Both the position numbers and the translations under genes were made by a program. From assembly GCA_037176725.1 (NCBI GenBank), contig JAZBRS010000026.1:155941501-156005500 (forward strand): 64,000 nucleotides of DNA, read 5' to 3'. The first letter of the stretch is position 1. Each line of letters starts with the position of its first letter. This DNA is from Posidonia oceanica (Eukaryota > Streptophyta > Magnoliopsida > Alismatales > Posidoniaceae). Shown piece after piece: positions 23,055 to 34,000 of this stretch. The notes beneath the pieces were generated by a model that was not told the DNA's origin, did not search any database, and saw nothing but the letters and a program-made list of their open reading frames with translations.

Positions 23055-23935
23055 TAAGGTGACGGGCTTATCGTCCGGATAGTTTACAGTTCTATCAACC
23101 GGGAGTGATAGTTTAGGTTATCAGCCTAGAGCGATAGTTTAGGTTATCAGCCTGGAGTGATAGTTTAGGTTATCAGCCTAGAGTGATAGTTTAGGTTATC
23201 AGCCTAGAGCAGTTGTGAGTGATAGTTACTGGATATCAGCCGTATAACATGGTTGTGTGGGATAGTTTACAGTCCTATCAACTGGCGGATAGTTTACAGA
23301 CCTATCAACTGGCGGATAGTTTACAGACCTATCAACTAGCGGATAGTTTACAGACCTATCAACTGGAAGCCACAAACCATGAGTGATAGTTACTGGGTAT
23401 CAGCCGTATAACGCAAATGCCGGATAGTTTACAGTCCTATCAACTAGAGTGATAGTTTACAGACCTATCAACTGGCGGATAGTTTACAGACCTATCAACT
23501 GGCGGATAGTTTATAGTCTTATCAACTAGAAACGGCATTGCGAGGGACAGTTACTGGGTGTCAGCCGTATAACATGATTGCGCGTGATAGTTTAGGATAT
23601 CAGCCTAGCGATAGTTTACAGTCCTATCAACTGGAACGATAGTTTACAGTCCTATCAACTGGTGGATAGTTTACAGGCCTATCAACTGGAACGCGCAATG
23701 ATGAGGGATAGTTACTGGATATCAGCCGTATAATGCAATTGCTGGTGATAGTTTAGGATATCAGCCTAACGATAGTTTACAGTCCTATCAACTGGTGGAT
23801 AGTTTACAGACCTATCAACTGGCGGATAGTTTACAGACCTATCAACTGGAAACCGCAATTGCAAGGGACAGTTACTGGATGTCAGCCGTATAACACAACT
23901 GTGGGCCAACCATGGATCGGCCCAGATGATAGTTT
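23055..23935. repeat. Satellite A array, Element II
   Basis: Roughly 22 units with the GATAG...CTATC core, interspersed with GTTACTGG...GTATAAC variants and a form with AGGTTATCAGCCT. Several units have lost bases (spacing about 26-28 bp, joined by GGCG), so the monomer differs from that of Element I. Confidence 0.9.
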
Positions 23936-24080
23936 AGGTTATCAGCCTGAGAGTGCTTGATTGTTGATAGTTTAGGATATCAGCCTGAGAGTGCTTGATT
24001 GTTGATAGTTTAGGATATCAGCCTGAGAGTGCTTGATTGTTGATAGTTTAGGATATCAGCCTGAGAGTGCTTGATTGTTG
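23936..24080. repeat. About 38-bp tandem repeat, Element II only
   Basis: Four near-identical units: GATAGTTTAGGATATCAGCC then TGAGAGTGCTTGATTGTT. Apparently a satellite A variant fused to new flanking sequence and then amplified. I see no equivalent in Element I. Confidence 0.88.
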
Positions 24081-24082
24081 AT

Positions 24083-24400
24083 AAGAGGGGACGAGATCAT
24101 GATGAGAATTATTGCTAAAGAGGGGATGAGATCATGATGAGAATTACCGCTAAAGAGGGAGATGAGATCATGATGAGAACTATCGCTAAAGAGGGGATGA
24201 GATCATGATGAGAGCTATTGCTAAAGAGGGGATGAGATCATGATGAGAACTATTGCTAAAGAGGGGGATGAGATCATGATGAGAGCTATTGCTAAAGAGG
24301 GGGATGAGATCATGATGAGAGCTATTGCTAAAGAGGGGGATGAGATCATGATGAGAATTACTGCTAAAGAGGGGGATGAGATCATGATGAGAATTACTGA
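24083..24400. repeat. About 36-bp tandem repeat, Element II only
   Basis: About nine units: AAAGAGGGGGATGAGATCAT, GATGAGAGCTATTGCT. It resembles the AAAGAGGGGATGAG...ATGATGAG half of satellite B without the GATAAG...CTTATC part, so it looks like a half-unit amplified on its own. Confidence 0.88.
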
Positions 24401-24560
24401 TTGATAAGATATCGGACTTATCGGCCGGCAAAGAGGGGATGAGGTAATGATGAGAGTGATTGATTGATAAGATATCGGACTTATCGGCCGGTAAAGAGGG
24501 GGTGAGGTAATGATGAGATAAAGAGGGGGATGAGGTAATGATGAGAAGAAATCATCCTAT
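24401..24560. repeat. Two satellite B units, Element II
   Basis: Two units with GATAAGATATCGGACTTATC, then a truncated unit. Compare about 13 units in Element I. Confidence 0.85.
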
Positions 24561-24622
24561 GACACCAGGAATATCATAGGGGAAAGAGGGGAAGAATGAT
24601 ACCAAGGGGCGATCAAAAGATG

Positions 24623-24649
24623 CCCCTGGTGTCGGGATGACACCAGGGG
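24623..24649. other. Perfect 11-bp stem hairpin, Element II
   Basis: Identical to 12777-12803: CCCCTGGTGTC, loop GGGAT, GACACCAGGGG. Neighbouring GATACCAAGGGGC and GACACCAGG arms are also kept. Confidence 0.85.
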
Positions 24650-24699
24650 CTGGCCAACGCGTCCTTGGCATCGAAAGTAGGGGGTGATGACAAGATTGT

Positions 24700-25075
24700 C
24701 GTGCTTGTCAGACGAGTAGTTTGGGGTACCAGCCCGCTGGGGACTCAGCTGGGGATGATCAGCTGAGGAGGATGACAGGTTGACGGATCTTTCGCCGAGC
24801 AGTTTGGGGTGCCAGCCCGTTGGGGACTCAGCTGGGGATGATCAGCTGAGGAAGATGACAGGTTGACGGACCTTTCGCCGAGCAGTTTGGGGTGCCAGCC
24901 CGTAGAGGACTCAGCTGGGGATGATCAGCTGAGGAGGATGACAGGTTGACGGACCTTTCGCCGAGCAGTTTGGGGTGCCAGCCCGTAGGGGACTCAGCTG
25001 GGGATGATCAGCTGAGGAGGATGACAGGTTGACGGACCTTTCGCCGAGCAGTTTGGGGTGCCAGCCCGTAGGGGA
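24700..25075. repeat. Satellite C array with 83-bp unit, Element II
   Basis: Four units starting GATGACAGGTTGACGGA at about 24771, 24854, 24937 and 25020. Relative to the 53-bp unit of Element I, each carries an extra 30 bp with the inverted repeat CTCAGCTG-GGGATGAT-CAGCTGAG. Confidence 0.9.
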
Positions 25076-25384
25076 TGATGATCCAGCTGGGGGCGACCAG
25101 CTGGGGATGCCAGATGGCGTAGCTTGATGACGCGGGTCCGCAGAGGTTCTGGACTCCGGATTGGGTGCTGGGGACTTTGCTGCATTGTGATGGCTGCAAG
25201 TCTGGCCAGAGAGCCTGAGATGATGATGATAATGAATATGCAATGCATTGAACAGTCTTGAAGTGCAAGCAGATAGCAGAAACAGTTTTTTCATTGATAA
25301 GGCTTGATGGGTACAATGCCTGTGGCAGGCCAAAAGATGTACAGCATGAGTTGAAAGAAGACCACATGATGATTGCACAATGGC

Positions 25385-26587
25385 CTAGTCAGTTCGGGCC
25401 TTCTTCGACTGCCTGGAGTCGGGGAATAGGGGGCCGCCTGGCGGAACCTCAGAAATAGGCCAGAGCTCTCGGATTTTAGCTTCATATTCTGGGGTGCATC
25501 CTACACCTCTCACAGCTGCAATGTCTGTTGATTGGACCCCATGCTGCATCAGACTAGCGAGCTTCTTGGTTGGGGCAGTTGTGCTGAGAGGGTACATCTG
25601 TAGAAGCTCGGGCGCTGTACTGTCAATGAAGGCGCCCTGCTGGGAGCCGAACTGGCGCATGACCCTGATTGGATGGTACTCCACGCCTGCTGTGAAGCCT
25701 GGTAGAATGATCAGCCGCGCGTCGCGTGCGCTGAAGAAGACAGTAAATGGCTCAGCTACAGAGGGAACAATACGCCAGGTTACAGCGTCGTCAGTCAGTG
25801 CTGATAGCTTCTCGTATTCTTCTTTGACACTCTTGTCTGTCTTGGCACGGGCGCTGCTGCAGTAAGCTTCAAAGGCATGCACTTGAGGGCGCAAGAGGTT
25901 CGTCTCTAAGTGCGCGATCAGCCAGACTTGTATGAGTGCTCCGCAATCGTGGAAGTGGCGGCAGCGATGAGAGATGCGGTCCAGCCTGCGATAGGTCTCT
26001 GCTAGAACAATTGGTGCCAGGTCTATGTGCTGGGTCACCACAGCTAATGCAATCTCTGCAACCTCAATGGTCACCGTTAGTCGGCCATGAGTAAAGATCA
26101 GCTCGCCCAGGAAGCGGATAACAAATCCTCGGAGCCACAGCTCATCTCCGAGTTCTGCGCGCTTGTTCATGATATCATCGAAGTGCGCGAGGCGAAGCAT
26201 ACGTTCAGGCCCACTAGTGCAGATTAGTTTCTGTTGGCAGGTTCGAGTGGGGAGCCCAGTTAGCTGGCTCAGGACCTTGAGACATCCATCTCGCCTCATG
26301 AAAACAGGCGGCCCCAGGATCTTGGAAAAGCCACAGATCCGACGCACCTCTTCCAGTGTAGGTGTCAGCTCAGTTTTGCCAAAGCGAAAGACATGGTGCG
26401 CCGGTTTCCAGAATCTTGCGGCGGCACACAGAAGGTGACGGCTGACTTCCACATCAGCGGCCTTCAGCAGTTTAGTTGGGATCCCCCAGAGGCGCAGCTT
26501 CTCACAGTCTTCTTGAGTGAGCTTGCCGATCCATTCTCGCAGGGTTTCCGAGCAGTGTGTTGGAGTTAACAGAGTTGGGTAGCCCAT
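25385..26587 (-). CDS. DUF7745 / plant-mobile-domain-like protein carried by Element II
   Basis: Open frame of 400 codons in sense orientation between integrase and 3' LTR. N-terminal EWIGKL and LWGIPTKLL segments, then FRFGKTELTPTLEEVRRICG (about residues 66-85), a central WLRGFVIRFLGELIFTHG hydrophobic stretch, IEVAEIALAVVTQ, and a C-terminal LPGFTAGVEYHPIRVMRQFG stretch before a Lys/Arg-containing end. No signal peptide is obvious. The pattern fits the plant DUF7745 group, related to the plant mobile domain found in retroelements and in some host silencing proteins; this is from memory. Exact function unknown. It is uninterrupted although gag-pol in the same element has six lesions, but chance alone could explain that at this length. 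How it is expressed is unclear: a spliced subgenomic RNA is possible, and a pyrimidine-poor AG lies about 50 bases before the start. Confidence 0.75.
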   Translation of the reverse strand: MGYPTLLTPTHCSETLREWIGKLTQEDCEKLRLWGIPTKLLKAADVEVSRHLLCAAARFWKPAHHVFRFGKTELTPTLEEVRRICGFSKILGPPVFMRRDGCLKVLSQLTGLPTRTCQQKLICTSGPERMLRLAHFDDIMNKRAELGDELWLRGFVIRFLGELIFTHGRLTVTIEVAEIALAVVTQHIDLAPIVLAETYRRLDRISHRCRHFHDCGALIQVWLIAHLETNLLRPQVHAFEAYCSSARAKTDKSVKEEYEKLSALTDDAVTWRIVPSVAEPFTVFFSARDARLIILPGFTAGVEYHPIRVMRQFGSQQGAFIDSTAPELLQMYPLSTTAPTKKLASLMQHGVQSTDIAAVRGVGCTPEYEAKIRELWPISEVPPGGPLFPDSRQSKKARTD

Positions 26588-28036
26588 TGCACTGGTTGCA
26601 GAGACACAGGCTGATAGTTGCGAAGCTTGAAGGTGCCTGCTATCAATAAACAGTCAGATCTCGTAGGTATGTAATCTTTGACAACAAGCAGAAGCTGAGA
26701 CTGAAAATGTAGTTCCATAAGCATCATAGCAGTTGATAACAGAACATAGCAATTAAGCAAAAATAAGCAAGGGGGATTCTGCAGCAGCCTTGCGGGCACG
26801 GGGGCGAGGGCTGGCAGGAGATCTGGACCAGCGCAGCTCGAGTGTCGTCGATGCGCTCTGCTGGGGAGAGGTACTGTCTCAGGGCCGAAGTGCGTTGCAG
26901 AGCGGGAGAAATTGATAGGAAAGGAATGATAGAAGAAGATGCATGTATGCATGATGCAGGTGATATGCTTATGAAGATGAGTAGTATGCTTGGATGGATG
27001 AGTATGCTTGGATGAATGAGTATGCTTGGATGCCCTCAGCATACGGAGTGCTTTGGTGCCTGCTGCAAAGGAAGGGAGTGGTCCCTGACTCACTGGGCCC
27101 TACCTAGACTCTTGGCTTGCTGGTGGCGCTCCGGAACAGGTGTTGGCATTGTGCAGGTGGTGGTGTGGTGAGGACAGGCTATTGGCCAAACTCTCAGGAC
27201 CTACACCTATTCTTTCAGCTCTCTTTTTTTTGATTGATTTCTCCCTCATAGGCATGCAGTCTTTCTCTGCCCCTAGCTAGGAGAAGGGTGGGTGTTCGCT
27301 CTTGAAGGGATGCAGTAGATTCTTTTAAGCTCGACATGCTGGGGATCTCTAGTGAAGCATGAGGGATAATGGTGCCTGTGTTTTTCGGGCTGCATTTTTT
27401 TTCTCTTTTTTTTGCTTTGCTTGCTTTTTCCCCCTTTTTTTTTTGGGTTTTTGTTCTATCTCTTTTCTCTTTTTTTTTTGCTTGTTGTTTTGCTTTTCTC
27501 TTTTTTTTCAGGCTTTTGCTATCCCCATTTTGGTGGCAAAAGGAGGGTGTTTGAAATGTGATGGGTCTAGGCTTTGGGTCTGCTGTGTGATGGGTAGAAG
27601 GAGCAGGGTTAGACTGCACACCCCTATCTCTAGGGCCGGCTTCTATCTTCGTCTTCTGTTCCTTGGATGTGCCCAAACCTAGGTGTCTACTCTCGCTTTT
27701 TCTAGGCTCATATCTTAACATTTTTTCTCCCTCAGAGGTGTATGTCCTTACGAGATTAGGCAGTTCGCCTGTCCTCGTTGGTGGTGGCTCCCTCACTAGC
27801 TAAGACATCTGAGTAGTGCCAGGTGAGGTAGGGTGACTCTTTCTAGAGCAGGCAAGCATTTCCGGTTTTCATCACCGGGCCTAAGATATAATGCTTGAGA
27901 GGGTGACGATGATGGCTTGGAAAAGAGAGAGTGCAAGAGTAGGATAGGACGACGATGATGATTTGAAAAGAGGATGCAAGAGTCGAGAATGCAAGTGCAA
28001 GTGGGAGAAGGGCATCTGCAATGGGGCCACTTTCGG
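26588..28036 (-). other. Region between integrase and DUF7745-like ORF, Element II
   Basis: Conserved with 14659-16121. It holds a minus-strand frame at 27215-27796 (193 codons, start MREPPPTRTGELP, Lys-rich middle from the A/G tract at about 27390-27515). Frame and sequence of the first 90 residues agree with Element I. Possible small ORF or untranslated region; I cannot decide. Confidence 0.5.
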
Positions 28037-29110
28037 CTACTGATAGTACTTCTTTAGATAGCAGAGGTTGACGGGCTCAGACTGCTTGACCCGGTCCATA
28101 TCCTCAAGAGTTACAGCGCCTCCCGAAAAGATCTGCTTGACCACAAAGGGGCCACGCCAATTGGGTCGGAATTTCCCTCGACCATCGGGCAAATGAATGG
28201 TGCGCAAGACAAGGTCCCCTGGCTGAAAGTTTCTGGGCTGGTCCTTCTTCAAGAATGCTCTGGCTGTCCGCTTCTGATAGCAGTGAGCGTTGTGCATAAC
28301 TTGCAGTCTACGCTCATCAATTAAGTTCAGTTGGATGCAGCGGTCTTCGACCCATTCTGCCTCTTCCAACTCAGCTTCCCGCAGGATCCGCAGAGAGGGG
28401 ATCTCTACTTCAACAGGTAACACCGCTTCCATTTCGTACACCAGAGAGTACGGGGTGGCTCCTGTAGAGGTCCGGATTGATGTCCTGTATGCCCAGAGTG
28501 CGTACGGGAGCTTGTCATGCCAATCCTTGTGGGTTTCTGCCATTTTCTTCAGGATTTTGACAATGTTCTTGTTTGCAGACTCCACTGCTCCGTTCATCTG
28601 TGGCCGATAGGGCGAGGATCAGTGATGCTTGATCTTGAGACTCTGCAGGTATTCCTCGATCCTTTTGGCAATGAAGTTTGTGCCATTATCAGAGATGACT
28701 GAGTGCGGGACCCCATACCGGGCAATGATATTGTTTCTGATAAATTTTTCTGTTGCCACAGCGGTGACTGTTCTGTAAGAGGCTGCTTCCACCCACTTGG
28801 TAAAGTAATCGATCGCTACCAGAATGTAACGATGACCGTTTGAAGCAGCAGGGTGGATGGTGCCAATGACATCGATCCCCCAGGTGGAGAAAGGCCACGG
28901 CGAGGACATGTTGTGCAGCTGATGTGGAGGGGCCTTGATGAAGTTACCATGAATCTGACAGTTGTGGCATCTACGCACGAACCGGCAGCAGTCGGCTTCC
29001 ATGGTCTGCTAGAAATATCCTTGGAGCATGATCTTCTTGGCCAGGAGGACGCCGTTCATGTGTGGGCCACAGGTCCCTGCATGCACTTGGAGCATCAGCG
29101 TGTTAGCCTC
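28037..29110 (-). pseudogene. Integrase, Element II (two nonsense changes)
   Basis: Part of the single gag-pol frame. Zinc-binding segment ending CCRFVRRCHNC (about 28990-28950); catalytic core Asp in WGIDVIG (28871-28873), Asp in SDNGTNF (28688-28690), Glu in NGAVES (28580-28582), with 35 residues between the last two as in the DD35E class. C-terminal segment with GPFVVKQIF. It would insert the cDNA. Broken by TGG-to-TAG at 29009-29011 and CGA-to-TGA at 28619-28621, both in the frame of the flanking coding sequence. Ends at a normal stop at 28037. Confidence 0.92.
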
Positions 29111-29983
29111 CGATTTGCCCAGGCAGCGCAGTAGCATCTGATTGTATGACCTTCTGTACAGCTGCCCAGCCCCCAACACATACTTTGACGCCAGGCGCGC
29201 CAGAGTTCTCTTGTCTGCTGCTGCGGTATCAGGAGGAAAGCTGCCAGACTCTAGGAAAGATTTTACATCTTGATACCAGGGCTGCTCCTCTGCTGGATCC
29301 GCCTCTTCTATGCTCAGGCAATATGCAGGCTGCTCAATGCGAGTAACAGATACATCTATTGTACTGTCTTCAGATATAGTGAGCCAGGATGCCAAAGTTG
29401 CTAATGCGTCTGCGTACGCGTTCTTGGCTCTGTTCATGTATGTGAAGCAGATGCTCTCAAATTCTTCCATCAGCCTCAGCAGGTGTTCGTGATACGGCAC
29501 AAGCTTGGGATCTTTTGTCCTCCAGTCGCCGTTCACTTGAGAAATTACCAGCATGGCATCACCGTGCACATGCAGCTTCTGCGCCTCATGTTCGAGGGCG
29601 ACTTTCAACCCTAGGATGCATGCTTCATACTCCGCTTCATTGTTTGTGCATGCGAAAGTCAGCTTCCTCGCGAAGGGAATCATCTGTCCCTGGGGCGTGG
29701 TCAGTACTGCGCCTACGCCTCGGCCCTTTTTGTTGACTGCACCATCAAAGTAGAGCCGCCATTCCTCTTGTTCTTCAGGATTTTTCTGCTCAGAGTCCTC
29801 CATTGCGAAGAGGATGTCTTCATCAGGGAACTGTGTCTGGAGCGGTTGGTATTCAGGTAGAGGAAGGTCAGCAAGATGGTCTGCCATGGCCTGACCCTTC
29901 ATGGATTTCTGTGTGACAAAGGTGATGTCGTACTGAGACAATAACACCTGCCACTTAGCACATCTGCCCACCATGGCCGGCTT
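29111..29983 (-). pseudogene. Archaeal-type RNase H domain, Element II pol
   Basis: Second RNase H, the hallmark of the Tat group: it degrades RNA in RNA-DNA hybrids during reverse transcription. The domain spans about 29387-29761. Likely catalytic residues: Asp in LYFDGA, Glu in NNEAEYEA, Asp in HGDAMLVI and Asp in NAYADALATLA, all present. It follows the tail of the first RNase H (KWQVLLSQYDITFV). In the same frame as RT, separated from it by the nonsense codon at 29984-29986. Confidence 0.88.
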
Positions 29984-31093
29984 CTAAAAAAGGAACTTGA
30001 TAGGATCATGCCGGCATAAGAGCTGTACTAGGTATGCCATCATGTAGTGCCTCAGTTTCTGTGCAGCCCAGACAAGGGACAAACAGGTTTTCTCTAGTGT
30101 ACTGTACCTGGCTTCGCATTCATTAAATTTCTTGCTCAGGTAATAGATGGCACGCTCCCTTCTACCAGATTCGTCATGTTGGCCCAAGACGGCGCCCATG
30201 GAATGCTGCGTGGTAGAAAGGTAGAGAAGCAAAGGTCTCCCTGGTGTAGGCGGGACCAGGACAGGAGGCTTGATCAACAGCTGCTTGATCTTGGCAAATG
30301 CAGCCTGACACTCCTCGCTCCAGTGAATCTGCGCATTCTTCTTCAAGAGCTTGAATATGGGCTCGCAGATGGGCGTAAGCTGTGCAATAAAGCGACTGAT
30401 ATATTGTAAACGCCCAAGCAGACTTCTGACTTCTTTTTCAGTTCTAGGGGGTGGCATGTCCACAATGGCTTGTGCTTTCAACGGGTCCACCTCAATCCCC
30501 CTTTGGCTAACAATGTAGCCGAGCAATTTGCCAGAAGACACCCCGAATATGCACTTCTTGGGATTCAGGCGCAGCTTGTACTTCCGTAGACGGTCAAAGA
30601 GCTTTTTGAGACAGGTAAGATGATCTTCAGGCTCTTTGCTTTTAGCAATCATGTCGTCTACATAGACCTCTACTTCTTGGTGCATGAGGTCGTGGAACAG
30701 CGCAGTCATGGCCCTCTGATAGGTCGCACCAGCATTTTTCAGGCCGAACGGCATGACTTGGTAGCAGAAGACTCCCCAAGGGGTGATGAATGAGGTCTTT
30801 TCCAAGTCTTCTTCTGCCATTTTGATCTGATTGTATCCAGAAAAGCCGTCCATGAAGGAGAGCATCTTGTGGTCCGCTGTATTGTCGACTAGGACGTCAA
30901 TGTGAGGCAATGGAAAGTCGTCCTTGGGACTCGCCTTGTTCAGGTCCCTGTAGTCGATGCAGATCCGGATTCGGCCATCTTTCTTGGGCACAGGTACAAT
31001 GTTTGCCAGCCATTCAGGATAAAGAACGACCTTCAGAAAGTTGACGTTGAGCTGCTTCATTATCTCTTCCTTGATCATGAGCAGCCACTGTGG
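29984..31093 (-). pseudogene. Reverse transcriptase and first RNase H, Element II pol
   Basis: RT copies the element RNA into DNA. Motifs: WLANIVPVPKKDGRIRICIDYRDLNKA split over two blocks, MPFGLKNAGATYQR, and the catalytic YVDD at 30653-30664. The first RNase H follows (about 30330-29990), but the place of its first catalytic Asp reads LYLSTTQHSMGAVL, without Asp, as usual for the Tat group. The frame is closed by TAG at 29984-29986 where relatives have Glu before Lys-Pro, and is cut off from the upstream linker by TGA at 31094-31096. Same frame throughout. Confidence 0.93.
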
Positions 31094-34000
31094 TCACCAT
31101 CTTCTTAGTTTTTGCTTCACTGGCTTGGCATCCGGGTTTAATGGCAGATTGTGCACCACTACTTCTATGTCAAGGTCGACCATATCCTCGTAACTCCAGG
31201 CGAAGACATCTGCATATTCTTTTAGGAATGCGATGAACTCTGCTCGAGCCTGGGAGGACAGCTGGGCACTGATACGAACTTCTCTGACTTCCTCAGCTGT
31301 GCCGATGTTGACAACCTCCGTTTCTTCTTCAACATGGAGGTTGGGGCCTTCTGGGTCGTCGTCATAGGGCCAGAACTCGGGCAATGATTCATCAGTCTCA
31401 TCCATGCCCGTATCATCCTCCTCTCCATAAGCAATAAGTTCCGAGAGGATCTCTTTCCCAAAGGAAGGGCTTGTGATGTCGAAAGAGTGCATGTGTTCCG
31501 CTGCCTGGCCCTGGTGACGCTTCAGGAAGGTCATGCTCACTCGAGTGTTCTTGTAGCCTCGGTGCGCGACCTCCGTCCCAGCAATTCCTTCTGCTGTTTG
31601 CTCTGGCCTGACTAATTCTGCTGAGTGCTCTGCTGATTCTGCTGAGGGCCTTGCTGATTCTGCTGTTGATGCTGCTAACTGTTCTGCTGCTGGGGCTGCT
31701 GACAGCTCTGTTACTGATTCTGCTTTTTGCTCTGTTACTGCTGCTGCTTGCACTGTTGATGCTTCCTCCTCTGGGTCTTCCAGTGTGCTTGTGGAGGGTA
31801 TGCCGGACTGGCGGCTGATTTGGGCATTGCCGCTCGCTATGCTGCTCAAATGAGGCATGTGTTGCACAAACCACCTAGACCCGCCTTCTGATTGGAGAGT
31901 AATGAGCTCATCTGGTCTAGGGGAGTCCGGCGCTGCTGAGTCTTCTTCCAGGACCATGATAGAGGCATGGTCTTCTTGCAGAGGAGGGTCCGTAACCACG
32001 GCTTTCCCTTTCCTTTCTGCAGCTCGATGCTCTGTCAGGTCTTCTGCTATCGACTCGAGCTGTTCTTGATAAAGTAGCTCTAAGTCGGACATCCAAGAAT
32101 CGACCTGGGCTTCTATCGCCACTCCTTCTTCTTCGTCTAAGGGGGAGTCGACGTAGTAGGCGCCGGGGGCCTGCGGCACTGGCCTGGCTGCAAGACGGAT
32201 TGGTGCCCTTGGAATCTGCATGATTTGGTTCACGGGCGCGTCCGATGGCGGCAACTCTGATGTAGAAGGCCCAAATAGACAAGTCAGCGGTGCCATAGAT
32301 GGATATGCTGCCAGGGTCACTGTTGGAGAGTAAGCAGGGGTGCTCTTCAGAGGGCTCAAGGGCCCGGAGAGTGTAGTGCTCAGTTGGCCTTTTGTATCGG
32401 GCCGTAACTGAGAGAGTGCAGCCTCTAACGCCATGGGGTCTTGCCATGAGAGCTGCTGCTGGTTGTCAGGAGGATGCGAAGCGGACTGCACCTGCTGCAT
32501 TCCTGGAGGTGTGGATGCTGAAGCGGGCTGAGCCGCGCTGTTGACTGTATTGACTGACTGCCCCTCCAGAGATAGGGACAGTGGCACTGATGTAACTGTG
32601 ACCGCTGGTAGCATGCTTGATTCTGTCAGAAGGAGTGTCTCTGACTCCTGCACTGCTGCTGTCTGTACTTGGGAAGCTGATGTGGCTGCAAAAGAGTGGG
32701 AACTTGCTAGTTCTGCCACAGGGCCTGCTGAGCTGCCTGATGTTTCTGCCAGAGGAAGAGCTGAATAGATTGACTGTGTGGCCTCTGCTCTGATCATTGT
32801 TTCTGCTATGCCTGTTGGGACTGCCTCTGTTGTGCCAGACTGCTCCTCATCCGAGTAGTAGTCCTCAACACACACCCAATCCTCTGTCGGTACCGTGTCT
32901 TGATCGTCGGTCGATCCCAGGGTTCTTGCACTGGTAAAGTTAGTGAGGTCTCTGGGAATGGCTGATTCTGGATTGTTGAGCTGAGAGCAGTGATCTTCGT
33001 TGGGCTTGGGTTCGTAGCCGAGGCCTTCAGATTTCCATCGCTCCACTGCTACGATCGGCTCTGCGATCCCCTGGCCGTGACGCCCGAGCGGCGTACCCTT
33101 TATGTAACCCCACCTGTGACATACATTCTCGACCATTCGAAAGGGGTTGCTGTGAACGGTCAAGGAGTTGACACGTTCAAGATCAGGAATGAAGTTAACC
33201 GGCTCGCACCGATTAACGCGATATAGGGCTTCAGAAGTCTCAGGGTCAAATGGGATAGATTGCGAAGACACGGGGGAGACTGCTTCGATCCTCTCCTTCT
33301 CAAAGTTCTCCGCCATGACGACAATGACATCATCGCCGCGACGGTACTTTATCATTCGATGGAGGGTCGAAGGAAGAACCTGATGCTTGTGGAGCCAAGG
33401 GCGCCCAAGCAGAAGATTGAAGTTCGGCTTCAAGTCGACGACATAGAATTCTACGTCGAAGACAACCGGGCCAATAGCAAGAGGAATAATCAGGATCCCT
33501 AAAGCGTCATGGTGAGTGTTGTCAAAGGCTGTCATTCCCTTCACGGCTGGCGTGATGTCCTCGGCTTTGAATCCGAGCTTGGTTGCAGTACGCAAGGGGC
33601 AGACGTTAAGGCCTGACCCATTATCAACCAGTGTTAGGGGAATGCGAAAGTTTTTGAACTGCACCGTGACGAATAGGGGCTGGTTGTGATTAATCCCCGC
33701 CGGAGGCAGCTCATCACTCGTAAAAGAGATGACCTGGGGCTCCGCAATCAACCCAACCATGCTCTCCAAGGCTGAAGGCTCAATGGACTGGGACACACGG
33801 GCAGCCTGGAACACGCGAAGAAAAGCCTCGCGGTGTTCGGCAGAGGTGTGGATCAAGTCCCAGATAGAAATGTCGGCTTTGACCTTCTTAAGCTGGGAGG
33901 TCAAGTCTGCCTTAGGTTGGCTCCTTTTGGCAAGGGGAGGGCTAGTTCTGGCAGGCTCTAAGGGGGTAGTGGCAGGAAGCTGGGTTACTACGGGTTGGGT

